DNA of 21,035 nucleotides from Singulisphaera sp. GP187 (GTDB lineage: Bacteria; Planctomycetota; Phycisphaerae; Phycisphaerales; SM1A02): NCBI GenBank assembly GCA_945896765.1, contig CAMDEL010000005.1, positions 1 to 21,035 of the forward strand, written 5' to 3'. Each line of letters opens with the position of its first letter. Position 1 is the first letter of the stretch. The notes below the pieces were generated by a model that ran no database searches, was not told the origin of the DNA, and saw only the letters and a list, made by a program, of their open reading frames with translations. Shown here one piece after another: positions 7,659-15,818 of the stretch. The position numbers and the translations under genes were made by a program.

Positions 7659-8444
7659 CTACTCGATGTTGTCGATGCCCATTGCTGCATCGCCTTGCAG
7701 ATGTCGTCTTGGATGGATCCCCTGACGAATGCCTTCTTCTTGTGAGACCGGCGGATCCGAAGCGAAGCGCGGAAGCTTTGGAGCCCACGCTCTTCGTCCT
7801 GCATGGACATCATGCACGATGTCGACCGCTTCGCGCACATCATCTGTCACACGGAAAAGTTCGAAATCCTCCGCTGAAATCGTTCCATGTTCTTCAGCGA
7901 GAGTCGTGCGCATCCAGTCAAGTAACGGCTGCCAAAATTTCTTCCCGATCAGCACAACAGGGAAGGGCACGATCTTCAGCGTTTGAATCAGCGTGAGCGA
8001 TTCGAAGAGTTCGTCCATCGTTCCAAAGCCACCAGGGAAAATAATAAAGCCGCGCGCATGCTTCACGAACATCACCTTGCGAACGAAGAAGTATCGAAAA
8101 GTTAATTCAATGCTTTGATATGGATTCGGCTTCTGTTCGAAGGGCAAAGAAATATTCAAGCCGACCGAAACACCATTCGCTTCGAGCGCACCTTTGTTCG
8201 CAGCTTCCATAATTCCAGGTCCGCCACCAGTGATGACCGCAAATCCTCTTTCGACCAACATGCGTCCGCATTCGACTGCTTGAATGAACTCATGTTTCTC
8301 GGGTCGAGTGCGAGCAGAGCCAAAAACAGCGACTGCGGGGCCAACTCGGACCATTGTGTCGGTGGCATCGACGAATTCGCTCATGATGCGAAGGGTTCGC
8401 CAAGCCTCGTGTTGCAACGCATCTTTGATGTGTTTGGATTCCAT
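7659..8444 (-). CDS. LOG-family (TIGR00730) nucleoside-5'-monophosphate phosphoribohydrolase
   Basis: From ATG 8444 the protein has 261 residues; a TTG at 8465 would add seven. The Rossmann-like fold carries GSART (42-46), the family motif GGGPGIMEAANKGA (73-86) and PGGFGTMDE (137-145), with FRYFFVRKVMFVKHA between them. This PGGxGTxxE signature defines LOG proteins, formerly misnamed lysine decarboxylases. They cleave cytokinin riboside or other nucleoside 5'-monophosphates to base and ribose 5-phosphate. The C-terminal tail after about residue 230 is basic and probably unstructured. The natural substrate here cannot be read from sequence. It is divergent from folC (27 bases between the starts) and convergent with hrpB. 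Confidence 0.88.
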   Translation of the reverse strand: MESKHIKDALQHEAWRTLRIMSEFVDATDTMVRVGPAVAVFGSARTRPEKHEFIQAVECGRMLVERGFAVITGGGPGIMEAANKGALEANGVSVGLNISLPFEQKPNPYQSIELTFRYFFVRKVMFVKHARGFIIFPGGFGTMDELFESLTLIQTLKIVPFPVVLIGKKFWQPLLDWMRTTLAEEHGTISAEDFELFRVTDDVREAVDIVHDVHAGRRAWAPKLPRFASDPPVSQEEGIRQGIHPRRHLQGDAAMGIDNIE

Positions 8445-8451
8445 GGCGTAG

Positions 8452-8471
8452 AGGACTACACTCAAAGTCCT
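8452..8471. promoter_or_regulatory. Inverted repeat and -10-like element between LOG gene and folC
   Basis: AGGACT (8452-8457) and AGTCCT (8466-8471) form a six-base inverted repeat with an eight-base centre. It fills most of the 27-base divergent intergenic space. A TACACT hexamer (8457-8462), nine bases before the folC ATG, lies inside it. It could be an operator covering the folC start region or simply chance. Confidence 0.3.
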
Positions 8472-10160
8472 ATGAATAGCAAGCCACTCGGTCGGACAGG
8501 GTCTCGTTCTCTATCTTCAACGAAGGTCGTTTCGACCACTTCAAAGGTTGCCGCGAAGGCAATCAAGAACCAAGGAGGCAAGTCGGGAGCGAGTTCTGCA
8601 AAGGTTGGAGCAAAGACTGGAGCAAAGGTGGCGGCGAAAGTCGCAACAAAATCGCCATCGAAGGTTGTCGCCAAAGCTGTGACCAAAGCTCCGACCAAAG
8701 CTGTAACCAAAGCTCCAACGATTACGCCAACCAAGACTCCGACGAAGCCGCAGACTATTGCGGTCGAGACTCCTGCGGTTCGTCCTGCAAAGATCGACAT
8801 CAACGGATATCAGGCTGCGCTGAAGTGGCTTTCGGAACGTCCAGACATCGAACGCATGCGCGTCGTAAAGTATGACGATGGAACATTCCGATTGGATCGC
8901 ATGCGTGCGTTACTTGCGGCGATGGGAAATCCTCATGAGCAGATCAAGACGGTGCATGTTGCAGGAACTGTTGGAAAAGGTTCGACTTGCGCAATGATCG
9001 CTCACATGCTTGAAGAGTGCGACTATACGGTTGGACTTTATACAAGTCCACATTTCGTCGATATGCGCGAGCGCATTTCCATCAATAACCGGATGATCAC
9101 CAAGCCTGCGATGGTCGAGATGGCGAAAAAAGTTCAAGCAGCAGCGGCGAAGGCAAAGGTCGAACCAACATTCTTCGAAGCGATGACTGCAATGGCATTC
9201 AAGCACTTCGCAGATGAAGCCGTCGATATTGCCGTGGTTGAAGTTGGACTCGGCGGTCGATTGGATTCGACGAATGTGCTGACGCCACTTGTCACAGTCG
9301 TGACCACAATTGATTTCGATCACACGCGCATCCTTGGAGACACGCTTCCCAAGATTGCTCGTGAAAAAGCGGGTATTTTCAAGCGCGGCGTTCCTGCAAT
9401 CGTCTTCGATGCGCAACCCGAAGTCAATAAAACATTTATCGAAGTTGCGGAAAAAGTTGGCGCGGAACTGAAGATTGTCAATAAAGATATTGAATTTTCC
9501 AGCCGTTTCTGCACGTCGCCAGAACTCGGCCCGCACACGCGAGTCTGCTATTACACCAAGCAGTCTCGCATCGAACATTTGCCAGTGCCTCTTCCTGGCG
9601 AACATCAAGCGACCAATTGTGGGCTCGCTCTCGCCGCAGTCGAATGCGTTCGCGCAGCGGGCTTTGATTGCCCAGAGCATCTTGTCACTGGCGGTTTGGC
9701 AAAGACAAAGGTCATGGGTCGCATGGATCTCATCAGCGATCGGCCGCGAGTCTTGGTCGATGGCGCGCACAATCCTTCCAGTCTCAATGCGCTCATGCGA
9801 TGCGTCGGCGCTCATGTGCCGTATGACAGCATGGTGTGCGTCTTTGGTTGCTGCCAAGACAAAGATGTTGGCGAGATGCTTGATCGACTGAATCTCGGTG
9901 CTGACAAAGTGATCTTCACGAAGGCATCAAGCAATCCTCGCGCAGCGGATCCATATGAGTTGCAAAAACTCTTTCAAGAACGAAGCGGCAAGATGAGTCA
10001 AGTTGCGCGGACTGTTGGCGAAGCCATTCAGTTGGCGCTTCGAGCAACAAGTCAAGATGACTTGGTCTGTGTCACCGGCAGTTTCTATGTTGTTGGCGAT
10101 GCGATGAAGTATGTCAGCGAGCAGTCGCAGTTTCAAAGTCGTCGTCCGCAGTCCGCATAA
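8472..10160 (+). CDS. folC: Folylpolyglutamate/dihydrofolate synthase with long Lys/Ala-rich N-terminal tail
   Basis: FolC adds glutamate to folates and/or joins glutamate to dihydropteroate. The enzyme part (about 110-562) has P-loop GTVGKGST (165-172), TSPH (191-194), GLGGRLDSTN (259-268), DHTRILGDTLPKIAREKAGI (283-302) and VDGAHNPSS (429-437). The first 105 residues are low complexity, rich in Lys, Ala, Thr, Pro and Val. They carry many short units of the type KVAAK, KAPTKAVTK and TPTKTPTK, and look like histone-H1-like tails. ATG 8472 is chosen because translation further upstream (to 8115) would run through the LOG gene on the other strand and reads as nonsense. No Shine-Dalgarno is seen; TACACT lies at -15 to -10. 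leuS follows after 87 bases. Confidence 0.9.
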   Translation: MNSKPLGRTGSRSLSSTKVVSTTSKVAAKAIKNQGGKSGASSAKVGAKTGAKVAAKVATKSPSKVVAKAVTKAPTKAVTKAPTITPTKTPTKPQTIAVETPAVRPAKIDINGYQAALKWLSERPDIERMRVVKYDDGTFRLDRMRALLAAMGNPHEQIKTVHVAGTVGKGSTCAMIAHMLEECDYTVGLYTSPHFVDMRERISINNRMITKPAMVEMAKKVQAAAAKAKVEPTFFEAMTAMAFKHFADEAVDIAVVEVGLGGRLDSTNVLTPLVTVVTTIDFDHTRILGDTLPKIAREKAGIFKRGVPAIVFDAQPEVNKTFIEVAEKVGAELKIVNKDIEFSSRFCTSPELGPHTRVCYYTKQSRIEHLPVPLPGEHQATNCGLALAAVECVRAAGFDCPEHLVTGGLAKTKVMGRMDLISDRPRVLVDGAHNPSSLNALMRCVGAHVPYDSMVCVFGCCQDKDVGEMLDRLNLGADKVIFTKASSNPRAADPYELQKLFQERSGKMSQVARTVGEAIQLALRATSQDDLVCVTGSFYVVGDAMKYVSEQSQFQSRRPQSA

Positions 10161-10229
10161 ACGCGCCCGAAGAACCTTGCCAAAGAGATCTCGCGAAGCG
10201 TGATCCCGACAACGTCAAAGAACCGTGGC

Positions 10230-10241
10230 TATCCTTCGGAG
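10230..10241 (+). promoter_or_regulatory. Candidate promoter -10 and ribosome binding site of leuS
   Basis: TATCCT (10230-10235), with CCGACA 18 bases upstream, is a plausible -10/-35 pair. It sits in the same GGCTANCNT context as the ribH and pseudopilin elements. CGGAG (10237-10241) lies six bases before ATG 10248 and is a weak Shine-Dalgarno. If TATCCT is used, the leader would be only about six bases, so the two signals compete. Confidence 0.35.
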
Positions 10242-10247
10242 TTTCCA

Positions 10248-13082
10248 ATGCTTGATTCCGAAACACCTCATCGATACGACGCGCAGTGCGCAGGCAAAAT
10301 CGAAACGCACTGGCAAACGCAGTGGTCCGTCGCTGATGCATTTCGTGCGCCAAATCCCGGCGATGCTGGATTTGATGCGACGCGTCCGAAGTATTACATC
10401 TTGGATATGTTTCCATATCCATCAGGGGCGGGTCTGCATGTCGGACATCCCGAGGGATACACCGCAACGGACATTCTGACGCGATACAAATTGATGCGTG
10501 GGTTTAATGTGTTGCATCCAATGGGATGGGATGCGTTTGGTTTGCCTGCGGAACAATATGCAGTTCAGACTGGAGTCCATCCAGCGATCACAACGCGTAC
10601 AGCGATCGATAATTTTCGGCGACAACTTCAGCGGTTGGGATTTCGATATGACTGGTCGCGCGAATTCGGCACGATCGATCCTGATTATTATCGGTGGACG
10701 CAATCAATTTGGCTGCGGGCATATCGATCCTTTTACGACACTTCGAGCGCAAAGGCTCGGCCGATTGCGGAACTCGAGTTGAAGTTTGAAAAGGAAGATC
10801 GCGTCATTTCGGTGATGGGCGATGGTGGCGATGGCACTGCTTTGGGGGCGCAACAGATCGAGAAAAAGTGGTCGGCATGTACGCCACTACAACGGCAAGC
10901 GCATTTGGATACGCATCGCTTGGCATATCTCGGTGTGCAAACAGTGAATTGGTGTCCCGCGCTTGGCACCGTGCTTGCCAACGAAGAAATCATTGATGGT
11001 CGCAGTGATCGTGGAGGCCATCCAGTCTTTCGTATGCCGCTTCGACAATGGATGTTTCGCATCACGGCGTATGCGCAGAGACTTCTCGACGATCTTGATC
11101 TTGTCGAATGGCCCGAGTCCACGCGCATGATGCAGGCTGCATGGATTGGTCGCAGCGAAGGCGCTGAAGTTCGATTCGCAATCGAAGGATTTGGCGATCT
11201 CACAGTTTTTACAACTCGACCAGACACACTCTTTGGTGCGACGTATATGGTTGTTGCGCCAGAGCATCCCTTGGTGGAATGGGTGCGCGGACGTTCGCCA
11301 AAGAATCAACAAGCGATTGTCGAATATGTGCAGTGGTCTCGCAATCGTTCAGACATCGATCGCCAAGCCGAAAGTCGCGAGAAGACAGGGATTTCGCTGG
11401 GAGTTTCCGCAAGGAATCCTGCAACAGGAGAACTCATACCAATTTGGACAGCGGACTATGTGCTGATGGCTTATGGCACGGGCGCAATCATGGCAGTTCC
11501 GGCGCATGATGAGCGCGACTTCGCATTTGCCAAACGCTTCGATCTTCCCATTTGCTGTGTTGTCGCCGCGGTCGATGGAAGTCCATGGACCGGCGAACTG
11601 GCAACATCCGAAGCTGGCATCGCATGCAATTCTTCCAATGAGAAGGTGTCGATTGATGGACTCTCGACAAGTGATGCGACGTCAAAGATGATTGAGTGGT
11701 TGGCGTCATGCGGATTTGGTTTTCGCCGGATCAATTTCCGTCTGCGAGATTGGCTCTTCAGCCGGCAGAGATATTGGGGCGAACCATTTCCGATTGTGTT
11801 TGATGATCGAGGGATGCACTTTCCAATTTCGGAATCTGCTCTGCCCGTGCAGCTTCCATCGTTGACGGATTACGAACCAGTGCAGAGTGATCATCCAGTG
11901 CCGCCACTTGGAAAAGCGAAGGAGTGGGTTCACACAACTGCTGGTGAAGCAGGGGTCGACCCAACACTGCTCGCGCCGTCAACGCCTGTTCGTCGAGAAA
12001 CCAACACAATGCCAGGATGGGCGGGTTCATGTTGGTATTACTTGCGCTACTGCGACCCAAAGAATTCCACGCGATTTGTAGGCAAAGATGCAGAGCGATA
12101 TTGGATGGGCGACCGCGGCGTTGATTTGTATATCGGCGGCGCCGAGCATGCGGTTTTGCATCTGCTTTATTCACGCTTCTGGCACAAGATGCTTTTCGAT
12201 CTTGGAGAAGTTGGTACTCCAGAACCCTTTGCAAAACTTTTTCATCAGGGAATGATCACCAGCTTTGCATTTGAACGCGCTGATGGATCATTGATCGCAA
12301 CGGATGGAGTGCGGGAAGATTCTGGTTCGTGGCGCGAAATCGCTACGAACGAACCTGTCACGCGTGTGATCGCAAAGATGTCCAAGAGTCTGAAGAATGT
12401 TGTCACGCCGGATGAGGTTGTCGAAGAATATGGCGCAGACACACTTCGACTGTACGAGATGTACATGGGTCCTCTCGCCGATTCGAAGCCGTGGAATACT
12501 CGTGATATTGCTGGAGTCTTTCGATTTCTTCAGCGTGTATGGAGACTCGCAATCGATGAACGCACAGGCGCTGTGATGTTTGCACGAGAAGCGAATCCAG
12601 ATATTGAGCGGCAATTACACCGAACGATTCAGAAGGTTGCTCACGACATCGAGCGATTGGCGATGAACACTGCGATTGCAGCGTTGATTGAATTGGTCAA
12701 TCTTGCGACGCGTCCGACGCAGATGAAAGATCCATCTGATGGCGGGCTTACTGTGGATCAAATGCGAAGATTCCTCTGCGCGCTTTCCCCATTTGCTCCG
12801 CATATTGCAGAAGAACTTTGGCATCGAATCGGAGAATCGACCAGCGTGGGCGATGCTTCGTGGCCGATCGTGGACGAGAATCAATTGGTTGATGACATGA
12901 TTGAATTGCCAGTTCAAATTCAGGGGAAAGTCCGAGCGAGAGTGGGGGTTCCAAGCGGCGCGGATGCCGCGGAAATTGAAAGGTTGGTTCTCGAAGACGC
13001 CAAAGTGCGTGAACTCTTGGAAGGTCGTACGCCAAAGAAGGTCATCGTCGTGCCGAAGCGAATGGTGAATGTGCTGGTCTAG
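10248..13082 (+). CDS. leuS: Leucyl-tRNA synthetase
   Basis: The 944-residue class Ia synthetase charges tRNA-Leu in the cytoplasm. Motifs: PYPSGAGLHVGH (56-67, HIGH signature HVGH), CP1 editing domain with FTTRPDTLFG (321-330) and GTGAIMAVPAHDERD (410-424), the GSCWYYLRY core, and KMSKS (710-714). An anticodon-binding helical domain and a small C-terminal domain ending in KKVIVVPKRMVNVLV follow. An extra block of roughly 60 residues sits at about 164-228, where E. coli LeuS is much shorter. ATG 10248 is preferred over the upstream in-frame GTG at 10200 because homology begins at RYDAQCAGKIETHWQ and CGGAG precedes it. The gene follows folC on the same strand. Confidence 0.95.
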   Translation: MLDSETPHRYDAQCAGKIETHWQTQWSVADAFRAPNPGDAGFDATRPKYYILDMFPYPSGAGLHVGHPEGYTATDILTRYKLMRGFNVLHPMGWDAFGLPAEQYAVQTGVHPAITTRTAIDNFRRQLQRLGFRYDWSREFGTIDPDYYRWTQSIWLRAYRSFYDTSSAKARPIAELELKFEKEDRVISVMGDGGDGTALGAQQIEKKWSACTPLQRQAHLDTHRLAYLGVQTVNWCPALGTVLANEEIIDGRSDRGGHPVFRMPLRQWMFRITAYAQRLLDDLDLVEWPESTRMMQAAWIGRSEGAEVRFAIEGFGDLTVFTTRPDTLFGATYMVVAPEHPLVEWVRGRSPKNQQAIVEYVQWSRNRSDIDRQAESREKTGISLGVSARNPATGELIPIWTADYVLMAYGTGAIMAVPAHDERDFAFAKRFDLPICCVVAAVDGSPWTGELATSEAGIACNSSNEKVSIDGLSTSDATSKMIEWLASCGFGFRRINFRLRDWLFSRQRYWGEPFPIVFDDRGMHFPISESALPVQLPSLTDYEPVQSDHPVPPLGKAKEWVHTTAGEAGVDPTLLAPSTPVRRETNTMPGWAGSCWYYLRYCDPKNSTRFVGKDAERYWMGDRGVDLYIGGAEHAVLHLLYSRFWHKMLFDLGEVGTPEPFAKLFHQGMITSFAFERADGSLIATDGVREDSGSWREIATNEPVTRVIAKMSKSLKNVVTPDEVVEEYGADTLRLYEMYMGPLADSKPWNTRDIAGVFRFLQRVWRLAIDERTGAVMFAREANPDIERQLHRTIQKVAHDIERLAMNTAIAALIELVNLATRPTQMKDPSDGGLTVDQMRRFLCALSPFAPHIAEELWHRIGESTSVGDASWPIVDENQLVDDMIELPVQIQGKVRARVGVPSGADAAEIERLVLEDAKVRELLEGRTPKKVIVVPKRMVNVLV

Positions 13083-13135
13083 TTTTACTGTTTTGGTTTT
13101 ACTGCATTGGTTTTACTGCTTTGGTTTTATCTGCT
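13082..13135. repeat. 14-base tandem repeat downstream of leuS
   Basis: Three consecutive 14-base units start at 13082, 13096 and 13110, each reading GTTTTACTGNNTTG (NN = TT, CA, CT). A degenerate fourth unit starts at 13124 (GTTTTATCTG). The first base is the last base of the leuS stop codon. The array fills the gap between leuS and the convergent membrane gene. It is T-rich on the leuS strand but forms no clear hairpin. Confidence 0.8.
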
Positions 13136-13141
13136 CTCGTT

Positions 13142-13897
13142 TCAGCTGATGAACGCAGCGCCTGCAAAGTAGAGCATCACAAGCAAAGCAGCGCCCACAA
13201 GAAATTGCACAAGCGCGGCGACCCAAGAACTGTGGATGATCGCACCTTGGTCAGTCCACGATGCCATTGGGTCAAAGTGTGGCATCATCAAGGATGCAGG
13301 GCCAAGGAGCACGATCACGCCAATCAGTCCTCTGCCAAAGATGCGCGCAAGAGTCAGCATCGAAGCGGGTGCAATCATTGCAGCAAGAAAGAGAAGCGTT
13401 GCGATTGCGATCCACCAAAGCACTTGCGCTGCCATAATTTGCCCACATAATAAATTTGCCGCAGCACGCCGAAGGTTGTTCACCCGCGGATCTGCTTTAC
13501 GATCCCATGTCATTGGCAAGATCAAGAAGCGCATCAAGAAGATCGATCCTGCAACCGTAAGAACGGAAGCGATGCACCTTGCAACGGTCAGCGGTTCACT
13601 TGTATATGGTCCGATGCTGAATTCCTTTTCGCTGAAAGTCGCAATGACATGCTCGCCGACAGCGCCGATGCGCGTGGAAGAAATCTCAGACCAAGAAAGG
13701 CGAACGCCCTCTGCATCAAGATGGACAAGTCCTCCGAACCATATGAAGAGCGTCAGCAGCAAAGTCCATCCGATCATTCTGCCTAGAAATGAGCCATTTG
13801 TTGCTCCCGCAGAAGTCGGATTGATTCCACGCCAGTAATGCGGAGCAGGGGAAAAGAGGGCAGTCGAAAAGATGGTTGGTCTATTTGTTTGGCTCAT
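13142..13897 (-). CDS. Multi-pass membrane protein of unknown function
   Basis: This 251-residue protein has about five hydrophobic segments: 40-59 (WTLLLTLFIWFGGLVHL), about 106-127, 150-177, 183-203 and 227-249. An amphipathic loop of about 45 residues lies between the first two. The layout recalls YIP1-type or similar small membrane proteins, but I see no diagnostic motif and assign no function. The frame is preferred over the 200-codon plus-strand frame inside it because only this one reads as a coherent membrane protein. It is divergent from the 13933 gene by 35 bases and converges on leuS across the 14-base repeat. An imperfect hexamer TACGCA is at -12 to -7. Confidence 0.75.
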   Translation of the reverse strand: MSQTNRPTIFSTALFSPAPHYWRGINPTSAGATNGSFLGRMIGWTLLLTLFIWFGGLVHLDAEGVRLSWSEISSTRIGAVGEHVIATFSEKEFSIGPYTSEPLTVARCIASVLTVAGSIFLMRFLILPMTWDRKADPRVNNLRRAAANLLCGQIMAAQVLWWIAIATLLFLAAMIAPASMLTLARIFGRGLIGVIVLLGPASLMMPHFDPMASWTDQGAIIHSSWVAALVQFLVGAALLVMLYFAGAAFIS

Positions 13898-13919
13898 TGG
13901 ATTTGCGTACTCTTGACAC

Positions 13920-13925
13920 TAGCGT
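13920..13925 (+). promoter_or_regulatory. Candidate -10 box of the DUF2314-like gene
   Basis: TAGCGT lies seven bases before ATG 13933, fitting a leaderless start. A perfect TTGACA at 13913-13918 is only one base upstream of it, too close to be its -35. That TTGACA may be chance, or may serve a start further downstream. Confidence 0.4.
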
Positions 13926-13932
13926 AGTGCCG

Positions 13933-15300
13933 ATGGCTGAAGAAGATTCCGATACAGATTCGGTTGGTGGCTGGGATGTCGAACCGCAGGAGAGCGGTTT
14001 TGTCGCATTCTGGCCGCACGCAGAAGCATTGACTGGTGCGGAATTCTCCACGGCTGTTACGGCCTGGGTTGGTTCGAAGGCTCCGATTGAACCTATCGAG
14101 ACCGACGACGATGCAGTTTGGGCGTTCGGTGTGCAAATTCCTGGAATTGAATCTGGTTTCGTGATTTGGTGCGAACCCGCACGAGAATTATCCGATCGCG
14201 ACCGAAGTCAAATTGGCGAAGAGGCATCCCGCTGTCCATGGGTGATTCGAATGCAGACGATTCTCTCTGTTGAGGAACCCGCCGAAGAATATTTTATGAG
14301 TGTCGGAATGCTTGGCGGTGCACTGCCCGATATCGTCGCAATTCTTGATGTCATCACTGGCGAGGTCTATCCACGCCAAAGAATCGACCGAGATTTTCTG
14401 GCAGAAGATGCAGGACCGATCGAACGATTGCTATGGCGACTTGGGCGATACGAGGCGCTTCCAGATGGCGATTCCAATTTGGTTTTGCTTGGAACTCACG
14501 GGCTTGCTCGTTGCGGCATTCCGGAACTTGAAATTGCCGAAGTCCCCAGCGATTTGGCCGAATCTGCCGCAGTTCTACTGCATACATTGGCTGGCTTATT
14601 GTTGGAAAACGATATGCCAGATCCTGGTGAGTCAATCGAAGTTGGCGATGAGTTGTCGGTCGTGCTGCAACCTGTTGATCAGGTTTCGGAATTTATCGGC
14701 GAAGCATCAGCGGGATCAGAGCCTTGGCGTGTGCAAGCTCGTGCGCATGGCTTGAGCGAATTTGCGCTTGTTCGTGCTGTGATTTGCGCACTTCAACCAG
14801 TCGGACGCTTTCGTCCACTTTGGGTATGGCCTCGAGAAGTTGTCCAGAGCATCGCAGCTGGCAGCGCAGTTCTCTATATGACACAGCACAGCGTTCGATC
14901 CACGGAACGGCGCGCACGATCAACTTGGGGATTGTTTGCAACCGCATTCGCAAGCTTGACTCGAACCGGTAACCCAGAGTGGCAGAAAATTGCACGCACT
15001 GGATTTACAGTGCAGACACCTGTCCCTGGTTCAGGCGAGCCACGCATTGAGCAGTCGTGGTTTGCAGTGGAGCGAATCGATCACGATTCGTTGACTCTCA
15101 CGGTGATTGATCGTCCGATCACGCGCCAAGATCTTGGTCCCGGTACTCACTTGACGATCGAGACATCAGCGGTGACTGATTGGCGAGTGGAGATCGGCGG
15201 CGAGATTTATGACCCCGATGATGTTGATGCGTTGCTGATTGCCGTCGATCGTGTGCGAGAAGTGGATGGAGATTCATCGCAACCAAAGGTCCAGCCTTGA
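13933..15300 (+). CDS. Unknown protein with DUF2314/DUF4026-like C-terminus
   Basis: From ATG 13933 (MAEEDSDTDS) the protein has 455 residues. It is acidic and has no signal peptide or membrane helix. The open frame extends 19 codons further upstream, but those codons overlap the divergent gene's promoter and start, so I reject them. Residues about 370-430 (IEQSWFAVERIDHDSLTLTV, then IDRPI, with VTDWRVEI after a gap) resemble the DUF2314 fold: a 'W-x-V-x-x-I-x-x-D' strand, a loop, and a closing 'xDW'. A Gln/Glu-rich middle region includes VAILDVITGEVY. The family call is by pattern memory only. Its stop overlaps the TTG start of the DUF2007 gene (TTGA), so the two are likely cotranslated. Confidence 0.7.
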   Translation: MAEEDSDTDSVGGWDVEPQESGFVAFWPHAEALTGAEFSTAVTAWVGSKAPIEPIETDDDAVWAFGVQIPGIESGFVIWCEPARELSDRDRSQIGEEASRCPWVIRMQTILSVEEPAEEYFMSVGMLGGALPDIVAILDVITGEVYPRQRIDRDFLAEDAGPIERLLWRLGRYEALPDGDSNLVLLGTHGLARCGIPELEIAEVPSDLAESAAVLLHTLAGLLLENDMPDPGESIEVGDELSVVLQPVDQVSEFIGEASAGSEPWRVQARAHGLSEFALVRAVICALQPVGRFRPLWVWPREVVQSIAAGSAVLYMTQHSVRSTERRARSTWGLFATAFASLTRTGNPEWQKIARTGFTVQTPVPGSGEPRIEQSWFAVERIDHDSLTLTVIDRPITRQDLGPGTHLTIETSAVTDWRVEIGGEIYDPDDVDALLIAVDRVREVDGDSSQPKVQP

Positions 15301-15716
15301 ATTCCTCACAAGAAAATACAAGATTGGTCACGGTCCATCTGGCGACCAGCGACTTTGAAGCGCAAACCGTCGCAGCAATTTTGCGAGACCGAGAAATAGA
15401 CGTTGCTGTTTTTAGCGCTGCAATTCAAGCCTTTGGTCTCGATGGAACGGGCAATCGAATGCTCGGCGGCATTCCTGTGCAAGTTCGAGCAGAAGACTTG
15501 GAGCGTGCGAAGGCCGCTTTGCGTTCGAACAAATTTCTTGCTGACAGTGTCGACTGGGATTCAGTGGATGTTGGCGAAGAGGATGAAGGCGCCAAGCAAC
15601 TTGGAAAGTCGGGGGCTCTGAATACCTTCGGTCGATTGATGGTCGGCGGCGGGCGGGTGGCAGCAGTCACTATTCTCATACTGAGCGTGGCGACTTGGAT
15701 CGCACGCTGCAGTTGA
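15297..15716 (+). CDS. DUF2007-type signal-transducing-like protein with C-terminal membrane anchor
   Basis: This 139-residue protein has an N-terminal DUF2007 domain (about 9-75): LVTVHLATSDFEAQTVAAIL, a GI-like 'REIDVAVFSA' strand and GIPVQVRAEDLERAKAAL. This ferredoxin-like domain, annotated as 'putative signal transducing protein', is common in planctomycetes; its function is unknown. An acidic linker (about 85-101) leads to one transmembrane helix at about 113-136, so the domain is probably cytoplasmic and membrane-tethered. The start is TTG 15297, the only start codon that keeps the whole domain, overlapping the preceding stop by four bases. Confidence 0.75.
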   Translation: MNSSQENTRLVTVHLATSDFEAQTVAAILRDREIDVAVFSAAIQAFGLDGTGNRMLGGIPVQVRAEDLERAKAALRSNKFLADSVDWDSVDVGEEDEGAKQLGKSGALNTFGRLMVGGGRVAAVTILILSVATWIARCS

Positions 15717-15805
15717 TTTGCGCGCTCAATTGCAAATGCTGTGCGTCGATGGCAGGCTGTTTTTCTCCTCCCGCATTCAATTGTTTGTTGGTTTCGCACT
15801 TGGAG
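15717..15805. other. Intergenic stretch with a weak hairpin
   Basis: About 100 bases separate the DUF2007 and PilZ-like genes. Next to the DUF2007 stop, ATTTGC (15716-15721) and GCAAAT (15732-15737) could pair around a 10-base loop, without a T-tract. This is a poor terminator candidate. Nothing else is recognisable before the PilZ promoter. Confidence 0.3.
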
Positions 15806-15811
15806 TACAAT
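15806..15811 (+). promoter_or_regulatory. Candidate -10 box of the PilZ-like gene
   Basis: TACAAT, near the bacterial consensus TATAAT, ends seven bases before ATG 15819. TTGTTT at 15781 (spacing 19) or TTGTTG at 15785 (spacing 15) could be a weak -35. The position fits a leaderless mRNA and decides the start at 15819 over the earlier in-frame ATG at 15741. Confidence 0.55.
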
Positions 15812-15818
15812 CTCATCA

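Noticed and set aside
8462..8803. Hydrophobic 113-codon minus-strand frame resembling a membrane protein
   Set aside because: It is the antisense of the Lys/Ala/Thr-rich FolC tail; Val/Ala/Phe richness is the mirror of that codon bias.
8910..9857. 315-codon open frame on the minus strand
   Set aside because: It is antisense to the conserved FolC core; Cys/His/Arg-rich composition is typical of a shadow frame.
13236..13838. 200-codon open frame on the plus strand
   Set aside because: It is antisense to the multi-pass membrane protein, whose reading frame is clearly hydrophobic and coherent while this one is not.
13913..13925. TTGACA followed by TAGCGT as a standard -35/-10 promoter
   Set aside because: The two hexamers are one base apart, not 16-19, so they cannot be one sigma-70-type promoter.
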